From: Moritella sp. JT01
Lineage (GTDB): Bacteria; Pseudomonadota; Gammaproteobacteria; Enterobacterales; Moritellaceae
Direction: 5' to 3'
Assembly (NCBI RefSeq): GCF_001574435.1
Contig: NZ_LOCN01000031.1
Location: 1 to 64,000 of the forward strand
Length of the DNA: 64,000 nt
The translations under genes and the position numbers were made by a program. Below the pieces are notes generated by a model, which saw only the letters and a program-made list of their open reading frames with translations, did not search any database and had not been told where the DNA came from. Positions 26,335-35,440 of this stretch are shown piece after piece (position 1 is the stretch's first letter; every line of letters begins with the position of its first letter).

Positions 26335-27273
26335 TTACTCTTTTACACCGTTATCGGCTATGCCGGACAAAATTGTTTTTTGACAAATAATGAATAAAAT
26401 CAACAGTGGTAGTACAGCGATGGTACTTGCTGCCATTATCTGTGACCAATTTAAGCCATAGTTACCTTCGGCAATAAAAAACTGTCTAATACCGGTCGCA
26501 ATCAAATTAAGATCTTGCGAGGTGATCAACAGGCTTGGCCACATGTAGCTGTTGTAGTTAGTTATAAAGGTAATCAGGAATAAGGTCGCTAATGCTGCTT
26601 TGCACTGGGGTAGCACGATCGCCCAGAGAATTTTTACTTCTCCGGCGCCATCAATTCGCGCCGCTTCAATCAGTGATGGGTGCACTTTTAAAAATACTTG
26701 GCGTAGATAAAATACCCCGAACACACTCGCAGCATTGGAAATAATCAAGCCGGTATGGCTATCGAGTAAACCCATATTGGCCAAGGTGATATACGACGGA
26801 ATATATGTCACTGCACCCGGTAGCATGTAACAAGCCATGACCACAAAATAGAGAGCCGTTTGTGACTTAAATTTAAGTTGGGTGATGGCATAAGCAAACA
26901 TTGCCGAGTTAATCATCACGATAAGTGTGGTGAATAATGCCACCGTAAAACTGTTCATGATGTACAAACCAAACGGTGCACTGTTGAAGGTTTCTACGAA
27001 GGTTTCCCAACGAAATTGCTCTGGTAAAATATTCAGTGGATTACTGAATATTTCATCATTGGACTTCATCGAGCCTGACAGCATCCACACAAATGGGAAC
27101 ACCATGAACAAACCCGAGATGGTTAAAAAACCATGTTTTAGCAGTGCTAAACCCGTGGGTTTTAATACTGCTTTAGTCGGTATGTTCGTTGTTGTTACTT
27201 GTGTTTCTATAGCGTTTTTCTGTTTACCGGTTTGGCCGTTAGCCAAGGGTAAATCGATGGATTTAGTTGTCAT
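26335..27273 (-). CDS. ABC transporter permease, UgpE-like
   Basis: A 312-residue inner-membrane permease with six predicted helices and the EAA loop 'EAARIDGAGEVKILWAIVLPQCKAAL' that docks the ATPase. The final 'PLLILFIICQKTILSGIADNGVKE' is typical of CUT1 MalG/UgpE partners. The frame is open to 27300, but the ATG at 27273 is chosen: an AAGGA ribosome site lies 9 bases upstream and the longer form would overlap the previous gene. An unusual 45-residue hydrophilic leader precedes helix 1. Confidence 0.9.
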   Translation of the reverse strand: MTTKSIDLPLANGQTGKQKNAIETQVTTTNIPTKAVLKPTGLALLKHGFLTISGLFMVFPFVWMLSGSMKSNDEIFSNPLNILPEQFRWETFVETFNSAPFGLYIMNSFTVALFTTLIVMINSAMFAYAITQLKFKSQTALYFVVMACYMLPGAVTYIPSYITLANMGLLDSHTGLIISNAASVFGVFYLRQVFLKVHPSLIEAARIDGAGEVKILWAIVLPQCKAALATLFLITFITNYNSYMWPSLLITSQDLNLIATGIRQFFIAEGNYGLNWSQIMAASTIAVLPLLILFIICQKTILSGIADNGVKE

Positions 27274-27284
27274 CTGTCTTTTCC

Positions 27285-28169
27285 TTAGTAATATATCCAA
27301 CGTTTACCCATCTCGGTGTTAACCAGTGTTAACACGCCTGTGATCAGTAAAATGATTAATGAGGTTGCTGCCGCAGGACCCATATCGTATTGCTCAAATG
27401 CTTGTTGATAGAACAAATATAATAAGGTTCGAGTACTGCCACTTGGGCCGCCTTGTGTGAGTACCTGGAATTGGTCAAAGGCTTGTATCGCGGTGATCAT
27501 GTTGACGATGATAAGGAAGAAAGTTGTTGGCGAAATTAACGGTAAGGTGATCTTTATAAAACGCGTCCACGAGTTACAACCATCAATTAATGAGGCTTCA
27601 TGGAGTGATTCAGGGATCTTGTTTAATGCACTGATGAAAAATAACATAGTCCAACCAACGGCTTGCCACACGGTAACTATAATCACCACGATCATGGCGG
27701 TATCACCGCTTTCTAACCAAGGGATAGGCTCAAATCCTAATTTACCCAATAGTAAGTTTGCTAACCCTGATTTAGTTTCGAATACCCATGACCAAACGAT
27801 TGATACAGCGACGGTTGGTGTGATCCAAGGTGAGAAAATAACCGCACGATAAAGTTGGCTACCTCGGAAGTTTTTATGCAGTAATAAAGCAAACGCTAAC
27901 CCTAACATGACAGTTGGGATCACAACCCCCAGTGCAAATACGAAGGTATTATTTAACGCATCCATAAAGTAACTATCTTCAAACATGTATTGATAGTTTT
28001 CTAAACCGACGTAACTGTATTCTGGCGAAATGTAATCCCAGTCTGTAAAGCTGATATAAATGCTCCAGCCAAATGGCACAATCCAAAAGGTCAGTAGCGG
28101 GATCAACAAAGGTGCGATAAATAACACTACCTTTAATTTGTCCGAGATTGAGTGCGAATTAATCTTCAT
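27285..28169 (-). CDS. ABC transporter permease, UgpA-like
   Basis: A 294-residue membrane protein, the MalF/UgpA-type partner. Six helices and the EAA motif 'EASLIDGCNSWTRFIKITLPLISPT' are visible. The frame runs open to 28262, but the ATG at 28169 gives the normal start (MKINSHSISDKLK), with AAGGA 11 bases upstream. It is the first gene of the leftward import cluster and lies 117 bases downstream of a LysR gene on the same strand, which may regulate it. No convincing Pho box is seen in that gap. Confidence 0.9.
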   Translation of the reverse strand: MKINSHSISDKLKVVLFIAPLLIPLLTFWIVPFGWSIYISFTDWDYISPEYSYVGLENYQYMFEDSYFMDALNNTFVFALGVVIPTVMLGLAFALLLHKNFRGSQLYRAVIFSPWITPTVAVSIVWSWVFETKSGLANLLLGKLGFEPIPWLESGDTAMIVVIIVTVWQAVGWTMLFFISALNKIPESLHEASLIDGCNSWTRFIKITLPLISPTTFFLIIVNMITAIQAFDQFQVLTQGGPSGSTRTLLYLFYQQAFEQYDMGPAAATSLIILLITGVLTLVNTEMGKRWIYY

Positions 28170-28286
28170 GATAAAATTTTTCCTTAACTGTATGTGAGCA
28201 TCATAGATTGGCACTGTGACAAATTTGGGTGTGTCATCATCATATTTTCCATCGTCAGGCATAAGAAAATGTGATGATTAAATCGA

Positions 28287-29204
28287 TTACGCATTAGAAA
28301 ACATAGCCTGTATAGCGCTATCGGAATCTTGCTGGTGTAGCCAATCGCAAAAAAAATTAACTTTAGGGCTGCGTTTATTGGCGGTGATAACGTAATGACC
28401 TGAATCAGACGGCATGCTGCCATTCAGTGCTAAGACTAGTTCGCCAGACGTCAGTGCTTTTTTTGCCACTAACGAGCGTACCAGCATCAACCCCATACCT
28501 TGCTTCACCGCTTCTAGACCATGTAATGAATTACTGATTTCGAGTCGGACATTAGGTGGCACGGGATCGATATCATGGTGACACAGCCATTGCATCCAGC
28601 TTTCTTCATAGCCTTTAACTTGAATGGCAGGTAGTTGCGAAATATCTTTGTTGGTTAGTGCATCAAGATGCTGTTGTTTGAATGCAGGACTGCAAACCAT
28701 CAACCATTGCTCTTGGCATAGGCGTTCGACTTGGGTGTTTTCACTGTCAATAAAACCATTGGTGATCTCAACATCTGCTTCACTGCAAGGCTGTCGTGAT
28801 GGCCAGTCGACTAAGGTCAAATCTAATTTAATGAACGAAAATTTGTTACTGAAATCAGCCAGTTTTGGAATTAACCAGTTATGACCAATCGAGGTGTTGG
28901 CCTTAATGCGTAGCACATCGGATTGTTGCGCTCCGAATAATATTTGTGTTTGCAGCTTAAGATGTTGCAGGGTTCCGGTTACTACTGGCAGATATTGCTG
29001 CGCAGCTTGGGTTAAGGTAACGCCACGCTGATTGCGAATAAATAAAGTGCAATTGAGGAATTGTTCAAGGCTTTTTAGTTGTTGGCTTACAGCCGCTTGT
29101 GTCACGTGGAGTTCACGCGATGCAGCACCAATCGAGCCTAACCGAGATACGGCTTCGAAAGCCAAAAGTGCACGTTGTGGAGGAAGCATACATTGCCTTA
29201 ACAA
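28287..29204 (-). CDS. LysR-family regulator, GcvA-like
   Basis: A 305-residue LysR protein. The winged helix-turn-helix is PPQRALLAFEAVSRLGSIGAASRELHVTQAAVSQQLKSLEQFL, strongly GcvA-like, followed by a normal co-inducer-binding domain. The start could be the ATG at 29204 or the one at 29189 (MLPPQRALLAF), which fits the family better. It directly precedes the Ugp-like cluster on the same strand and is the obvious candidate regulator, though the cluster could also have its own promoter. Confidence 0.9.
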   Translation of the reverse strand: MLRQCMLPPQRALLAFEAVSRLGSIGAASRELHVTQAAVSQQLKSLEQFLNCTLFIRNQRGVTLTQAAQQYLPVVTGTLQHLKLQTQILFGAQQSDVLRIKANTSIGHNWLIPKLADFSNKFSFIKLDLTLVDWPSRQPCSEADVEITNGFIDSENTQVERLCQEQWLMVCSPAFKQQHLDALTNKDISQLPAIQVKGYEESWMQWLCHHDIDPVPPNVRLEISNSLHGLEAVKQGMGLMLVRSLVAKKALTSGELVLALNGSMPSDSGHYVITANKRSPKVNFFCDWLHQQDSDSAIQAMFSNA

Positions 29205-29311
29205 GTAAATTGTTAAAGTAATTCATTTTTATGACAGTAATATTAAAAAAATAGGCAATGTGAAATTAATATTACTGTTAGTCCTGATTTTATTTAATGT
29301 AATAACCTTAA

Positions 29312-29440
29312 TCAGTGGCTTATTGTAGTAGAAAATACGTTAATTATGACACTTCCAAGTAAAATTAAGCTTATTCCAATAATGGCTACCCAATCGAGTT
29401 GTTGCTCATTTTTTATTTGAATTGTAGGGTGTTTTTTCAT
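29312..29440 (-). CDS. Possible single-span membrane peptide, 42 residues
   Basis: ATG at 29440 to TGA at 29312. The peptide begins MKKHPTIQIKNEQQLDW and continues into a hydrophobic helix (VAIIGISLILLGSVIINVF), then STTISH. A basic, polar N-terminus followed by one strong membrane span is typical of small inner-membrane proteins. There is no good Shine-Dalgarno sequence, and chance frames occur in A+T-rich DNA, so this is only a candidate. It lies between the LysR and reductase genes. Confidence 0.4.
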   Translation of the reverse strand: MKKHPTIQIKNEQQLDWVAIIGISLILLGSVIINVFSTTISH

Positions 29441-29613
29441 AAATTTTATATAAATCTGTAATTTAAATGTAAACAAAAACAACTTTAGTTAACACTTGTT
29501 TATATTTTTACCTGTTATTTGACTGGCTGTCATGTATTAAGTTGTTGTTTATTAAGTGTTATTTGTCAATTTATTTGAATTGGAACGTTTTTAAAATACT
29601 GATAGATCATTCT

Positions 29614-29631
29614 AGTGTACAGCTGTAAGCT
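29614..29631. promoter_or_regulatory. FabR/DesT-like operator before desaturase operon
   Basis: AGTGTACAGCTGTAAGCT is an imperfect 18-bp palindrome (7 of 9 positions symmetric), 27 bases before the reductase start. From memory it resembles the FabR/DesT half-site AG(C/T)GTACA, and DesT controls a homologous reductase-desaturase operon in Pseudomonas. Confidence 0.55.
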
Positions 29632-29658
29632 CTATTTAACTTTTAGGGAGAGTGCTAT

Positions 29659-30783
29659 ATGCTTAATGAACTAACCAATAAATTGTCGCTGACGTTATTT
29701 AATAACGATACATTCAAGGCTTACTTCGCCCCATTTTCAAGCAAGCCAATTGCGGTACTTATGGGTGAGATGCACGCGGCAAGAGTCGTGGGAATAAAGA
29801 CTGAAAATAATGACATGTATTCATTAACATTAGCGATATCAGGCAAGGTGAACGAACAATATTTTTCATTTAAGGCTGGTCAATATGTTGAGCTGCAAGT
29901 AAAGAAAAATGGCAGTTATGTTAAACGTCCTTTTACCATTTCTTCGCCGATATCGCAGTTACAGCAAGATAAAACCATCACTTTAACAATTAAAAAGCAA
30001 TTTGAAGGTCGGATCACGCCTTGGTTGGAAAGTGCTGTTGAGAAAGGAGATCTATTTGGTATTTCTCCTGCCAAAGGTGACTTTGTATTAAATACAGCGG
30101 TACCACAAAACCGAAATGTTCAAACAACTAAAGAGGTTATATTCATTGCTGGTGGCAGTGGTATTACCCCTTTTCACAGCTTGCTGTTATCGCATGTAGT
30201 GAATAACCCGACGATCAATTTTACCCTGCTTTATTATGCTCGAGCTAATCAGCATGCGCTGAGAGAAAACCTTGTATCGTTAGAAGTAGAGCACGCTAAT
30301 TTTACGCTGAAGTTATTACAGAGTGAACGTGATGGTCATTGTTCTCAAGCGCATATTAACGCCATCACAAGCGATTTAGCACGTTGTGATGTATATATCT
30401 GTGGTCCAAATAGCATGATGGATAACACACAAGCATTATTAGTTGAGATGGGATTGCCACTGGATGGATTACACCTTGAGCAATTTGGTCTCGCCAGCTT
30501 TAGTAATGTCGATTTAAATGTCGCGCGTAAAATTTCATTCACCACGACGAACAAAGACATTGTTGTCAATGAAGACAATCAGCAAACGCTATTAACCATT
30601 GCCGAGGATAATTATGTCCCCGCGAAATATGGTTGTCGTATTGGTATTTGCCAAGAGTGTAAGTGTAAGAAAGTAAGTGGTGTGGTTTATAACAGCCAGA
30701 CTAAAACATATTCAGATACTGGCGAAGAAGATATTCAAGCTTGTATCAGTGTTCCAGTGACTGACGTCGTTATTAATTTATAG
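29659..30783 (+). CDS. Flavin/2Fe-2S oxidoreductase, desaturase electron donor
   Basis: A 374-residue ferredoxin-NADP reductase-type protein fused to a C-terminal plant-type ferredoxin. The FAD-binding motif is 'KRPFTISSPI', the nucleotide-binding motif 'FIAGGSGITPFHSLLLS' and 'VYICGPNSMM'. The ferredoxin cluster is C-x4-C-x2-C ('GCRIGICQEC') with a distant fourth Cys in 'IQACIS'. It passes NAD(P)H electrons to the 2Fe-2S centre and then to the fatty-acid desaturase encoded ten bases downstream. The two are an operon with GGGAG-type ribosome sites before each start. It is related to the Pseudomonas reductase that partners DesB. Confidence 0.9.
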   Translation: MLNELTNKLSLTLFNNDTFKAYFAPFSSKPIAVLMGEMHAARVVGIKTENNDMYSLTLAISGKVNEQYFSFKAGQYVELQVKKNGSYVKRPFTISSPISQLQQDKTITLTIKKQFEGRITPWLESAVEKGDLFGISPAKGDFVLNTAVPQNRNVQTTKEVIFIAGGSGITPFHSLLLSHVVNNPTINFTLLYYARANQHALRENLVSLEVEHANFTLKLLQSERDGHCSQAHINAITSDLARCDVYICGPNSMMDNTQALLVEMGLPLDGLHLEQFGLASFSNVDLNVARKISFTTTNKDIVVNEDNQQTLLTIAEDNYVPAKYGCRIGICQECKCKKVSGVVYNSQTKTYSDTGEEDIQACISVPVTDVVINL

Positions 30784-30793
30784 GGAGAGCGTA

Positions 30794-31900
30794 ATGGCAA
30801 AGTTAAATGAAGAGCAGTTAGAACAACTGGCGATAGACCTTGATGGCGTAAAAGCAAAAGCCATGAAACAAGTGGGTAGTACCGATGAACGTTATATTAA
30901 AAAGATTGTACGCCTGCAACGTACGCTAGAAATATCTGGGCGTATTTGTCTCGTACTGGGCTTTCTTTCATTGTATTTCTGGGGTGTAGGTGTGCTGCTA
31001 TTAAGCGCCTCTAAGATTTTAGATAATATGGAAATTGGCCATAACGTATTGCATGGTCAATATGATTGGATGAATGATCCGACGCTTAATTCACAAACAT
31101 TTGAATGGGATAATGCGTGTAGTTCAGAATCGTGGAAGCGTGTGCATAATTATGAACACCATACTTATACCAATATTATCGGTAAAGACCGTGATTTTGG
31201 TTACGGGTTATTACGTTTAAGTGATGATTTTTCTTGGCGTCTACGTAACTCATGGCAGTTCATTACGTACCTTGTGTTAAGTACGTTATTTCAATGGGGT
31301 ATTGCATTCCATGAGATGGCGGGCGAGCGAGTATTCTTTGGTAAAAGAAAAGAAGGTCGTGCATCACATGTTGATATCGAGCAATTAAAGAAAGTATTTT
31401 ACAGCAAATCAACACGCCAAATTTTAAAAGATTACGTTATCTTTCCAATCTTAGCCGGACCGTTTTTCGTGATGGTACTGTTAGGTAACCTATGTGCTAA
31501 TTTACTGCGTAACTTTTGGACTTCAACGATTATTTTCTGCGGACACTTTCCTACCGAAGTATATACTTTCACGGAAAAAGAATGTGAGGATGAATCTCGT
31601 GGCCATTGGTATTATCGTCAAATTTTAGGTTCGGCAAACTTAACCGGACCTAAATGGTTCCATATTTTGACGGGGCATTTAAGCTGTCAGGTAGAACACC
31701 ATTTATTCCCTGAAGTGCCTGCACATCGTTATGTGGCTATGTCGAAAGAAGTGCAAGTAATTGCGGCTAAATACGGGATTGCTTACAATACCGGGAGTTT
31801 CTTTAGCCAGTATGCATCGGTAGTACAACGCGTTATTTATTTCTCATTCCCAGTAGGTAAAGTCACGGGTAAGAACGCGGCACTTTACCCTCGTTTTTAA
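30794..31900 (+). CDS. Membrane fatty-acid desaturase
   Basis: A 368-residue di-iron membrane desaturase (FA_desaturase family). The three histidine boxes are H83-N-V-L-H87, H118-N-Y-E-H122-H123 and Q-V-E-H302-H303, with hydrophobic spans between them. It introduces a double bond into acyl chains of membrane lipids or acyl-CoA, using electrons from the reductase encoded just upstream. The likely role is membrane fluidity control, fitting a cold-water marine lifestyle. Regioselectivity (delta-9 or other) cannot be read from sequence. Confidence 0.92.
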   Translation: MAKLNEEQLEQLAIDLDGVKAKAMKQVGSTDERYIKKIVRLQRTLEISGRICLVLGFLSLYFWGVGVLLLSASKILDNMEIGHNVLHGQYDWMNDPTLNSQTFEWDNACSSESWKRVHNYEHHTYTNIIGKDRDFGYGLLRLSDDFSWRLRNSWQFITYLVLSTLFQWGIAFHEMAGERVFFGKRKEGRASHVDIEQLKKVFYSKSTRQILKDYVIFPILAGPFFVMVLLGNLCANLLRNFWTSTIIFCGHFPTEVYTFTEKECEDESRGHWYYRQILGSANLTGPKWFHILTGHLSCQVEHHLFPEVPAHRYVAMSKEVQVIAAKYGIAYNTGSFFSQYASVVQRVIYFSFPVGKVTGKNAALYPRF

Positions 31901-31948
31901 CGCTTATTAAGGTCAGTGATACTGGCTAGTTAAATGGCAATAAATACG

Positions 31949-31984
31949 AAAAAAGCCTGACAGTGTGAATCGTCAGGCTTTTTT
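31949..31984. terminator. Bidirectional terminator
   Basis: AAAAAAGCCTGAC (31949-31961), 10-base loop, GTCAGGCTTTTTT (31972-31984). A perfect 13-bp stem with A/T runs on both sides, between the convergent desaturase and HAD phosphatase genes. Confidence 0.92.
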
Positions 31985-32069
31985 GTGCGCTCAATATAAG
32001 TGCGAATATGCGCTATTTATGAAGGCTTGTGCTGTTATTAAGCGCGTTGTTATTTCTCAATTAACGGTA

Positions 32070-32738
32070 CTAAGTTAACGGTGACCAAGTTAATTGCGGC
32101 CAGTGCTGTGTTTCAGCATAACGGGCTAATTGTGGGCATGGGTTAACAACATGCGGGTATTGACTGAATAAACATAAAGGCAGATCGTTAATTGAATCCG
32201 TATAAAAATAAGTATCAGTAAAGCTCTCGGTTTGCTCTGCTAACCAAGATTCTAAGCGTGTGACTTTACCTTCTCGGTAACTGGCCACGCCGAGTATGTT
32301 TGCCGAATAACAGCCATCCTCAACTAACATATCGATACCCATCGCATGGTCGATGCCAAGTAGCTTGGCTACTTTTTTCACAATGAAGCTGACCGTCGCC
32401 GAGATCAATACCGTGGTAATATTGTCCTGCTTAAGTTGTGCTAACAATTGTAGTGCTTGCGGAAATACTGTTGGCATAATGTGCTTTTCTACACATTCAT
32501 CCACTAAGCTATCGACTTGTTCTTTAGGAAGCAGGGCAAGGGGCGCCATCGCAAAATTAAGGTACTCAGGCATATCCAATTTACCGGCTGAATACAGAGT
32601 CATTAAACGTTGATCTTCAGTGAGAAATTCTGGGTCTGTAATGATCCCTTTCTTCACTAAAAATTGATGCCATAACATCGCGCTATCAGCACCAATCAGG
32701 GTTTCGTCCAAGTCAAAAATATATAATGGTTGGCTCAT
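32070..32738 (-). CDS. HAD-IB family phosphatase
   Basis: A 222-residue HAD phosphatase. Motif I 'YIFDLDETLIGADS' carries the nucleophile and general-acid Asp, motif II is 'LISATVSFI', motif III 'YREGKVTRLESWL' and motif IV 'YFYTDSINDLPL'. SerB-like HAD-IB members dephosphorylate small phosphomonoesters. The ATG at 32738 is chosen over the frame start at 32774 because the longer version overlaps the upstream ATPase gene, and GAGAG precedes it. It is the last gene of the Pho-box-controlled import cluster, suggesting that it releases phosphate from an imported compound. Confidence 0.85.
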   Translation of the reverse strand: MSQPLYIFDLDETLIGADSAMLWHQFLVKKGIITDPEFLTEDQRLMTLYSAGKLDMPEYLNFAMAPLALLPKEQVDSLVDECVEKHIMPTVFPQALQLLAQLKQDNITTVLISATVSFIVKKVAKLLGIDHAMGIDMLVEDGCYSANILGVASYREGKVTRLESWLAEQTESFTDTYFYTDSINDLPLCLFSQYPHVVNPCPQLARYAETQHWPQLTWSPLT

Positions 32739-32751
32739 GGTATTCACTCTC

Positions 32752-33768
32752 TTAACTGACTTGTTGTAATTCATTTAAATTAAACAGTAACTCGAGTCGC
32801 GAGCCCGTTTCGAATAGTCGCTCTGATGAACGGTTGAGTAAATCGACGGTGATATCACAGCCTTTTACTTCTACTTGATAGCGGATCACATTGCCTAATA
32901 ATTGATGACTTTTAATAATGCCTTGGGTCGGCGCTGAAATATGTTCACCATAAGTACGACCCGCTTCACGCACATAAATTGATTCTGGGCGAATCGCCAG
33001 TTTGCCACTAATTTTCATATTAAGTACATCTTGCGTCTGTTGCGCAGACAATAAATTATAATTACCCATGAACCCGGCTACAAATTCATTGTGTGGTTGG
33101 GTGTATATTTGCTCGGCACTGCCTTGTTGTACAATCGAGCCTTCATTCATCAAAAAGATACGATCAGACATGGTCATGGCTTCTTCTTGATCATGGGTAA
33201 CAAACACAGTAGTGAGATTAAGTTCTTTTTGAATATCACAGATTTGTTGACGTAAATGTTTACGAATACGGGCATCCAATGCTGACAGTGGTTCATCAAG
33301 CAGTAATATTTTTGGTTGTACCACTAATGCTCTAGCCAACGCAACCCGTTGTTTTTGACCACCTGATAATTGATGTGGATGCTGGTGTTCTTTGCCTTTT
33401 AGCTCGACTAATTCAATCACCCGCGCCACTTGTTTGTTTATTTCATCTTTGCTCAGTTTTTTCATTTTTAAACCGAAGGCGATGTTATTTGCTACCGTCA
33501 TATTCGGGAATAAAGCATAAGATTGAAACACCATGCCGATGTCTCTTTTTTGTGGGGCTAAATGGGTAATATTCTGTTCACCAACCCATATTTCACCAGC
33601 TTCGACGTTATTTAGACCAGCAAGACTGCGTAACAAGGTTGATTTACCACAACCACTGGGGCCGAGTAAGGTAACAAATTCACCTTGCTTGATACTGAAG
33701 TTAATATCTGAAAATACGGTATTACTACCAAAGCTTTTTTGTAGATTTTTTACAGTAACAAAACTCAT
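32752..33768 (-). CDS. ABC transporter ATPase, Fbp/Phn type
   Basis: A 338-residue ATPase. Walker A is GPSGCGKST, signature LSGGQKQRVALARA, Walker B 'ILLLDEPLSALDARIR' and 'FVTHDQEEAM'. The C-terminal TOBE region ('LAIRPESIYV') resembles the iron(III)/2-aminoethylphosphonate/spermidine branch. Its start overlaps the stop of the upstream permease by 4 bases (ATGA). It energises the permeases at 33765 and 34543. Phosphate-starvation control (Pho box at 37442) argues for a phosphonate or phosphate-ester substrate rather than iron. Confidence 0.9.
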   Translation of the reverse strand: MSFVTVKNLQKSFGSNTVFSDINFSIKQGEFVTLLGPSGCGKSTLLRSLAGLNNVEAGEIWVGEQNITHLAPQKRDIGMVFQSYALFPNMTVANNIAFGLKMKKLSKDEINKQVARVIELVELKGKEHQHPHQLSGGQKQRVALARALVVQPKILLLDEPLSALDARIRKHLRQQICDIQKELNLTTVFVTHDQEEAMTMSDRIFLMNEGSIVQQGSAEQIYTQPHNEFVAGFMGNYNLLSAQQTQDVLNMKISGKLAIRPESIYVREAGRTYGEHISAPTQGIIKSHQLLGNVIRYQVEVKGCDITVDLLNRSSERLFETGSRLELLFNLNELQQVS

Positions 33769-34556
33769 GATGGAGCTCCTCGGCTAATACGGCTGGCCAA
33801 CCAAGTGAAAAGAAAAATAAAGGCGAAGTAAGTCATTACTAACGCGGAGGTGAAGTGACCACTGGTTTGGCGCATGTTATATAAATAGATTTGCAGGGTT
33901 TCATAACGTGTACCCACCAAAATGTTAGAAAATACGAATTCACCTAATAAGAACGAGAAAGATAAAAACAGTGAGGCAAATAACCCTTTCTTCAAGTTCG
34001 GTAAAACAACCATAAAGAATGCTTGCGTCGTACTCGCACCAAGTAAGTGCGCGGCATCCATTAGGTCCGCTAAATTAATCGCTTCAAAGCTGTTAGCGAT
34101 AGCGCGATACATAAATGGCAACGCAATGGTGAAATAAGTACCAATCAAGATCCACGGTGTACCAACAATTTGTATTGAACTATCAGCATATATTTGCAGT
34201 AAACCCACGGACGACACCACGGGGGGGACGGCAAAGGGCAATAAGATCAGTACATTCATCAGCCCATTTAATTTAGGGAAATAATAAAAAACCACAAAGA
34301 TGGCGGGAATGATCAACACACTGCTTAATATCAATGCGCTAATACAGATAAACAGTGAGCGACCAAATGCCGCAATAAAGCGCGGATCTTGCCATAACTG
34401 ACTATACCAATCGAGAGTCAAACCATCGGGTAAAATCGTCGCCCCCCAACTAGAGGAAATCGAATAAATAAACGTCGCGAGGATAGGGATGAATAATAAC
34501 GTCACTGTGCCATAGACAATGAATTTATGAAACGACGAAGAATTAGCGTTTTGCAT
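33765..34556 (-). CDS. ABC transporter permease, second of pair
   Basis: A 263-residue inner-membrane permease with six predicted helices and the EAA-type loop 'MDAAHLLGASTTQAFFMVVLPNLKKGL'. The ATG at 34556 (MQNANSSSFHK) is preferred over a TTG at 34571 because GGAG sits 5-6 bases upstream. It overlaps the previous permease gene by 14 bases and the ATPase gene by 4, so the genes are translationally coupled. It resembles the PhnV/FbpB-type component of AEP or ferric-ion importers. Confidence 0.88.
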   Translation of the reverse strand: MQNANSSSFHKFIVYGTVTLLFIPILATFIYSISSSWGATILPDGLTLDWYSQLWQDPRFIAAFGRSLFICISALILSSVLIIPAIFVVFYYFPKLNGLMNVLILLPFAVPPVVSSVGLLQIYADSSIQIVGTPWILIGTYFTIALPFMYRAIANSFEAINLADLMDAAHLLGASTTQAFFMVVLPNLKKGLFASLFLSFSFLLGEFVFSNILVGTRYETLQIYLYNMRQTSGHFTSALVMTYFAFIFLFTWLASRISRGAPS

Positions 34557-35436
34557 GATAACTCCGGCCAATAAGCATTTGGTTAATGATGGTAATAAAT
34601 GCCAGTAATAAGATGAGTAAGACCGAAATTGCGGCGGCTAGATTCGGTTCCAGAAAAATATCGCCCGACACTAAACTGGCAATACGTACGGTGATGACAT
34701 TGTAGTTACCCGTCGTTAACGCATAAACACTGGCGTACGCACCCATGGCATTAGCAATCAAAATAATAAAGGTGCCGAGTAAGGCGGGTGATAATACTGG
34801 CAGGGCAATGTAACGCCAGAACTGCCATGTTTTTGCGCCCAGTAATGCGGATGCCGCTTGCCAATCGTCGCTCAATGCATCAAATGCAGGGTAGAGTAGT
34901 AGTACGGCGAGCGGTACTTGAAAATAGATATAAAGGGCCAGCAGTCCCCATTGACCATATAAATTAAAATCGTCAATAATACCGTATTTTTTCAGTAATA
35001 ATGTCAGCGCACCGTTAAAACCGAGAATGATAATAAAAGCGAAGGCCAGAGGCACACCACTAAAATTCGCGGTCATATTGGTAAACGAAATGATCCAATC
35101 GCGTAACCAAGAATCAAAGCGGCGCAGTGATGAAACGAAAAACGCGGCAATAATAATACCGACTAAGCTAGACGTTATGGATAGCCATAGACTATTGGTA
35201 AACCCTTGCAAGATAAACGCAGAATCAAAGATCTCCAGGTAATTCTCGAAGCTGAACGCTTCTTCATAAATGAAACTGTTGACCAGTACCCATAACATTG
35301 GGGCTATTTGGAACATAAAAAATAACAGTGCAAACGGCAGCAAGATTAATGCAGGTTTGAACTTCGTTAATGCCAAACGCTTATGGTTTGGCTTTGTGGT
35401 TGTTACTTGTGTAACTGGGACAGAAACAGTGTTCAT
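34543..35436 (-). CDS. ABC transporter permease, first of pair
   Basis: A 297-residue membrane protein. After a polar leader it has the typical 'LLPFALLFFMFQIAPMLWVLVNSF' helix, about five more helices, and the EAA loop 'ASALLGAKTWQFWRYIALPVLSPAL'. It pairs with the permease at 33765. It lies 4 bases downstream of the phosphodiesterase-like gene, which confirms one operon with binding protein, esterase, two permeases, ATPase and HAD phosphatase in that order. Confidence 0.88.
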   Translation of the reverse strand: MNTVSVPVTQVTTTKPNHKRLALTKFKPALILLPFALLFFMFQIAPMLWVLVNSFIYEEAFSFENYLEIFDSAFILQGFTNSLWLSITSSLVGIIIAAFFVSSLRRFDSWLRDWIISFTNMTANFSGVPLAFAFIIILGFNGALTLLLKKYGIIDDFNLYGQWGLLALYIYFQVPLAVLLLYPAFDALSDDWQAASALLGAKTWQFWRYIALPVLSPALLGTFIILIANAMGAYASVYALTTGNYNVITVRIASLVSGDIFLEPNLAAAISVLLILLLAFITIINQMLIGRSYHAKR

Positions 35437-35440
35437 AGAC

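Larger units (their letters stand above)
29205..29658. other. 454-bp divergent region, LysR / ferredoxin reductase
   Basis: A strongly A+T-rich region. It holds a possible 42-residue membrane peptide gene on the minus strand (29312-29440) and, at its right end, a FabR/DesT-like palindrome (29614-29631) before the reductase gene. Promoters for both flanking genes must lie here; I could not fix a -35/-10 pair with confidence. Confidence 0.5.

Noticed and set aside
28170-28286. Possible Pho box in front of the Ugp-like cluster
   Set aside because: Single TGTCAC/TGTCAT motifs occur on both strands, but I could not find two or more units in 11-bp phase, unlike at 37442.
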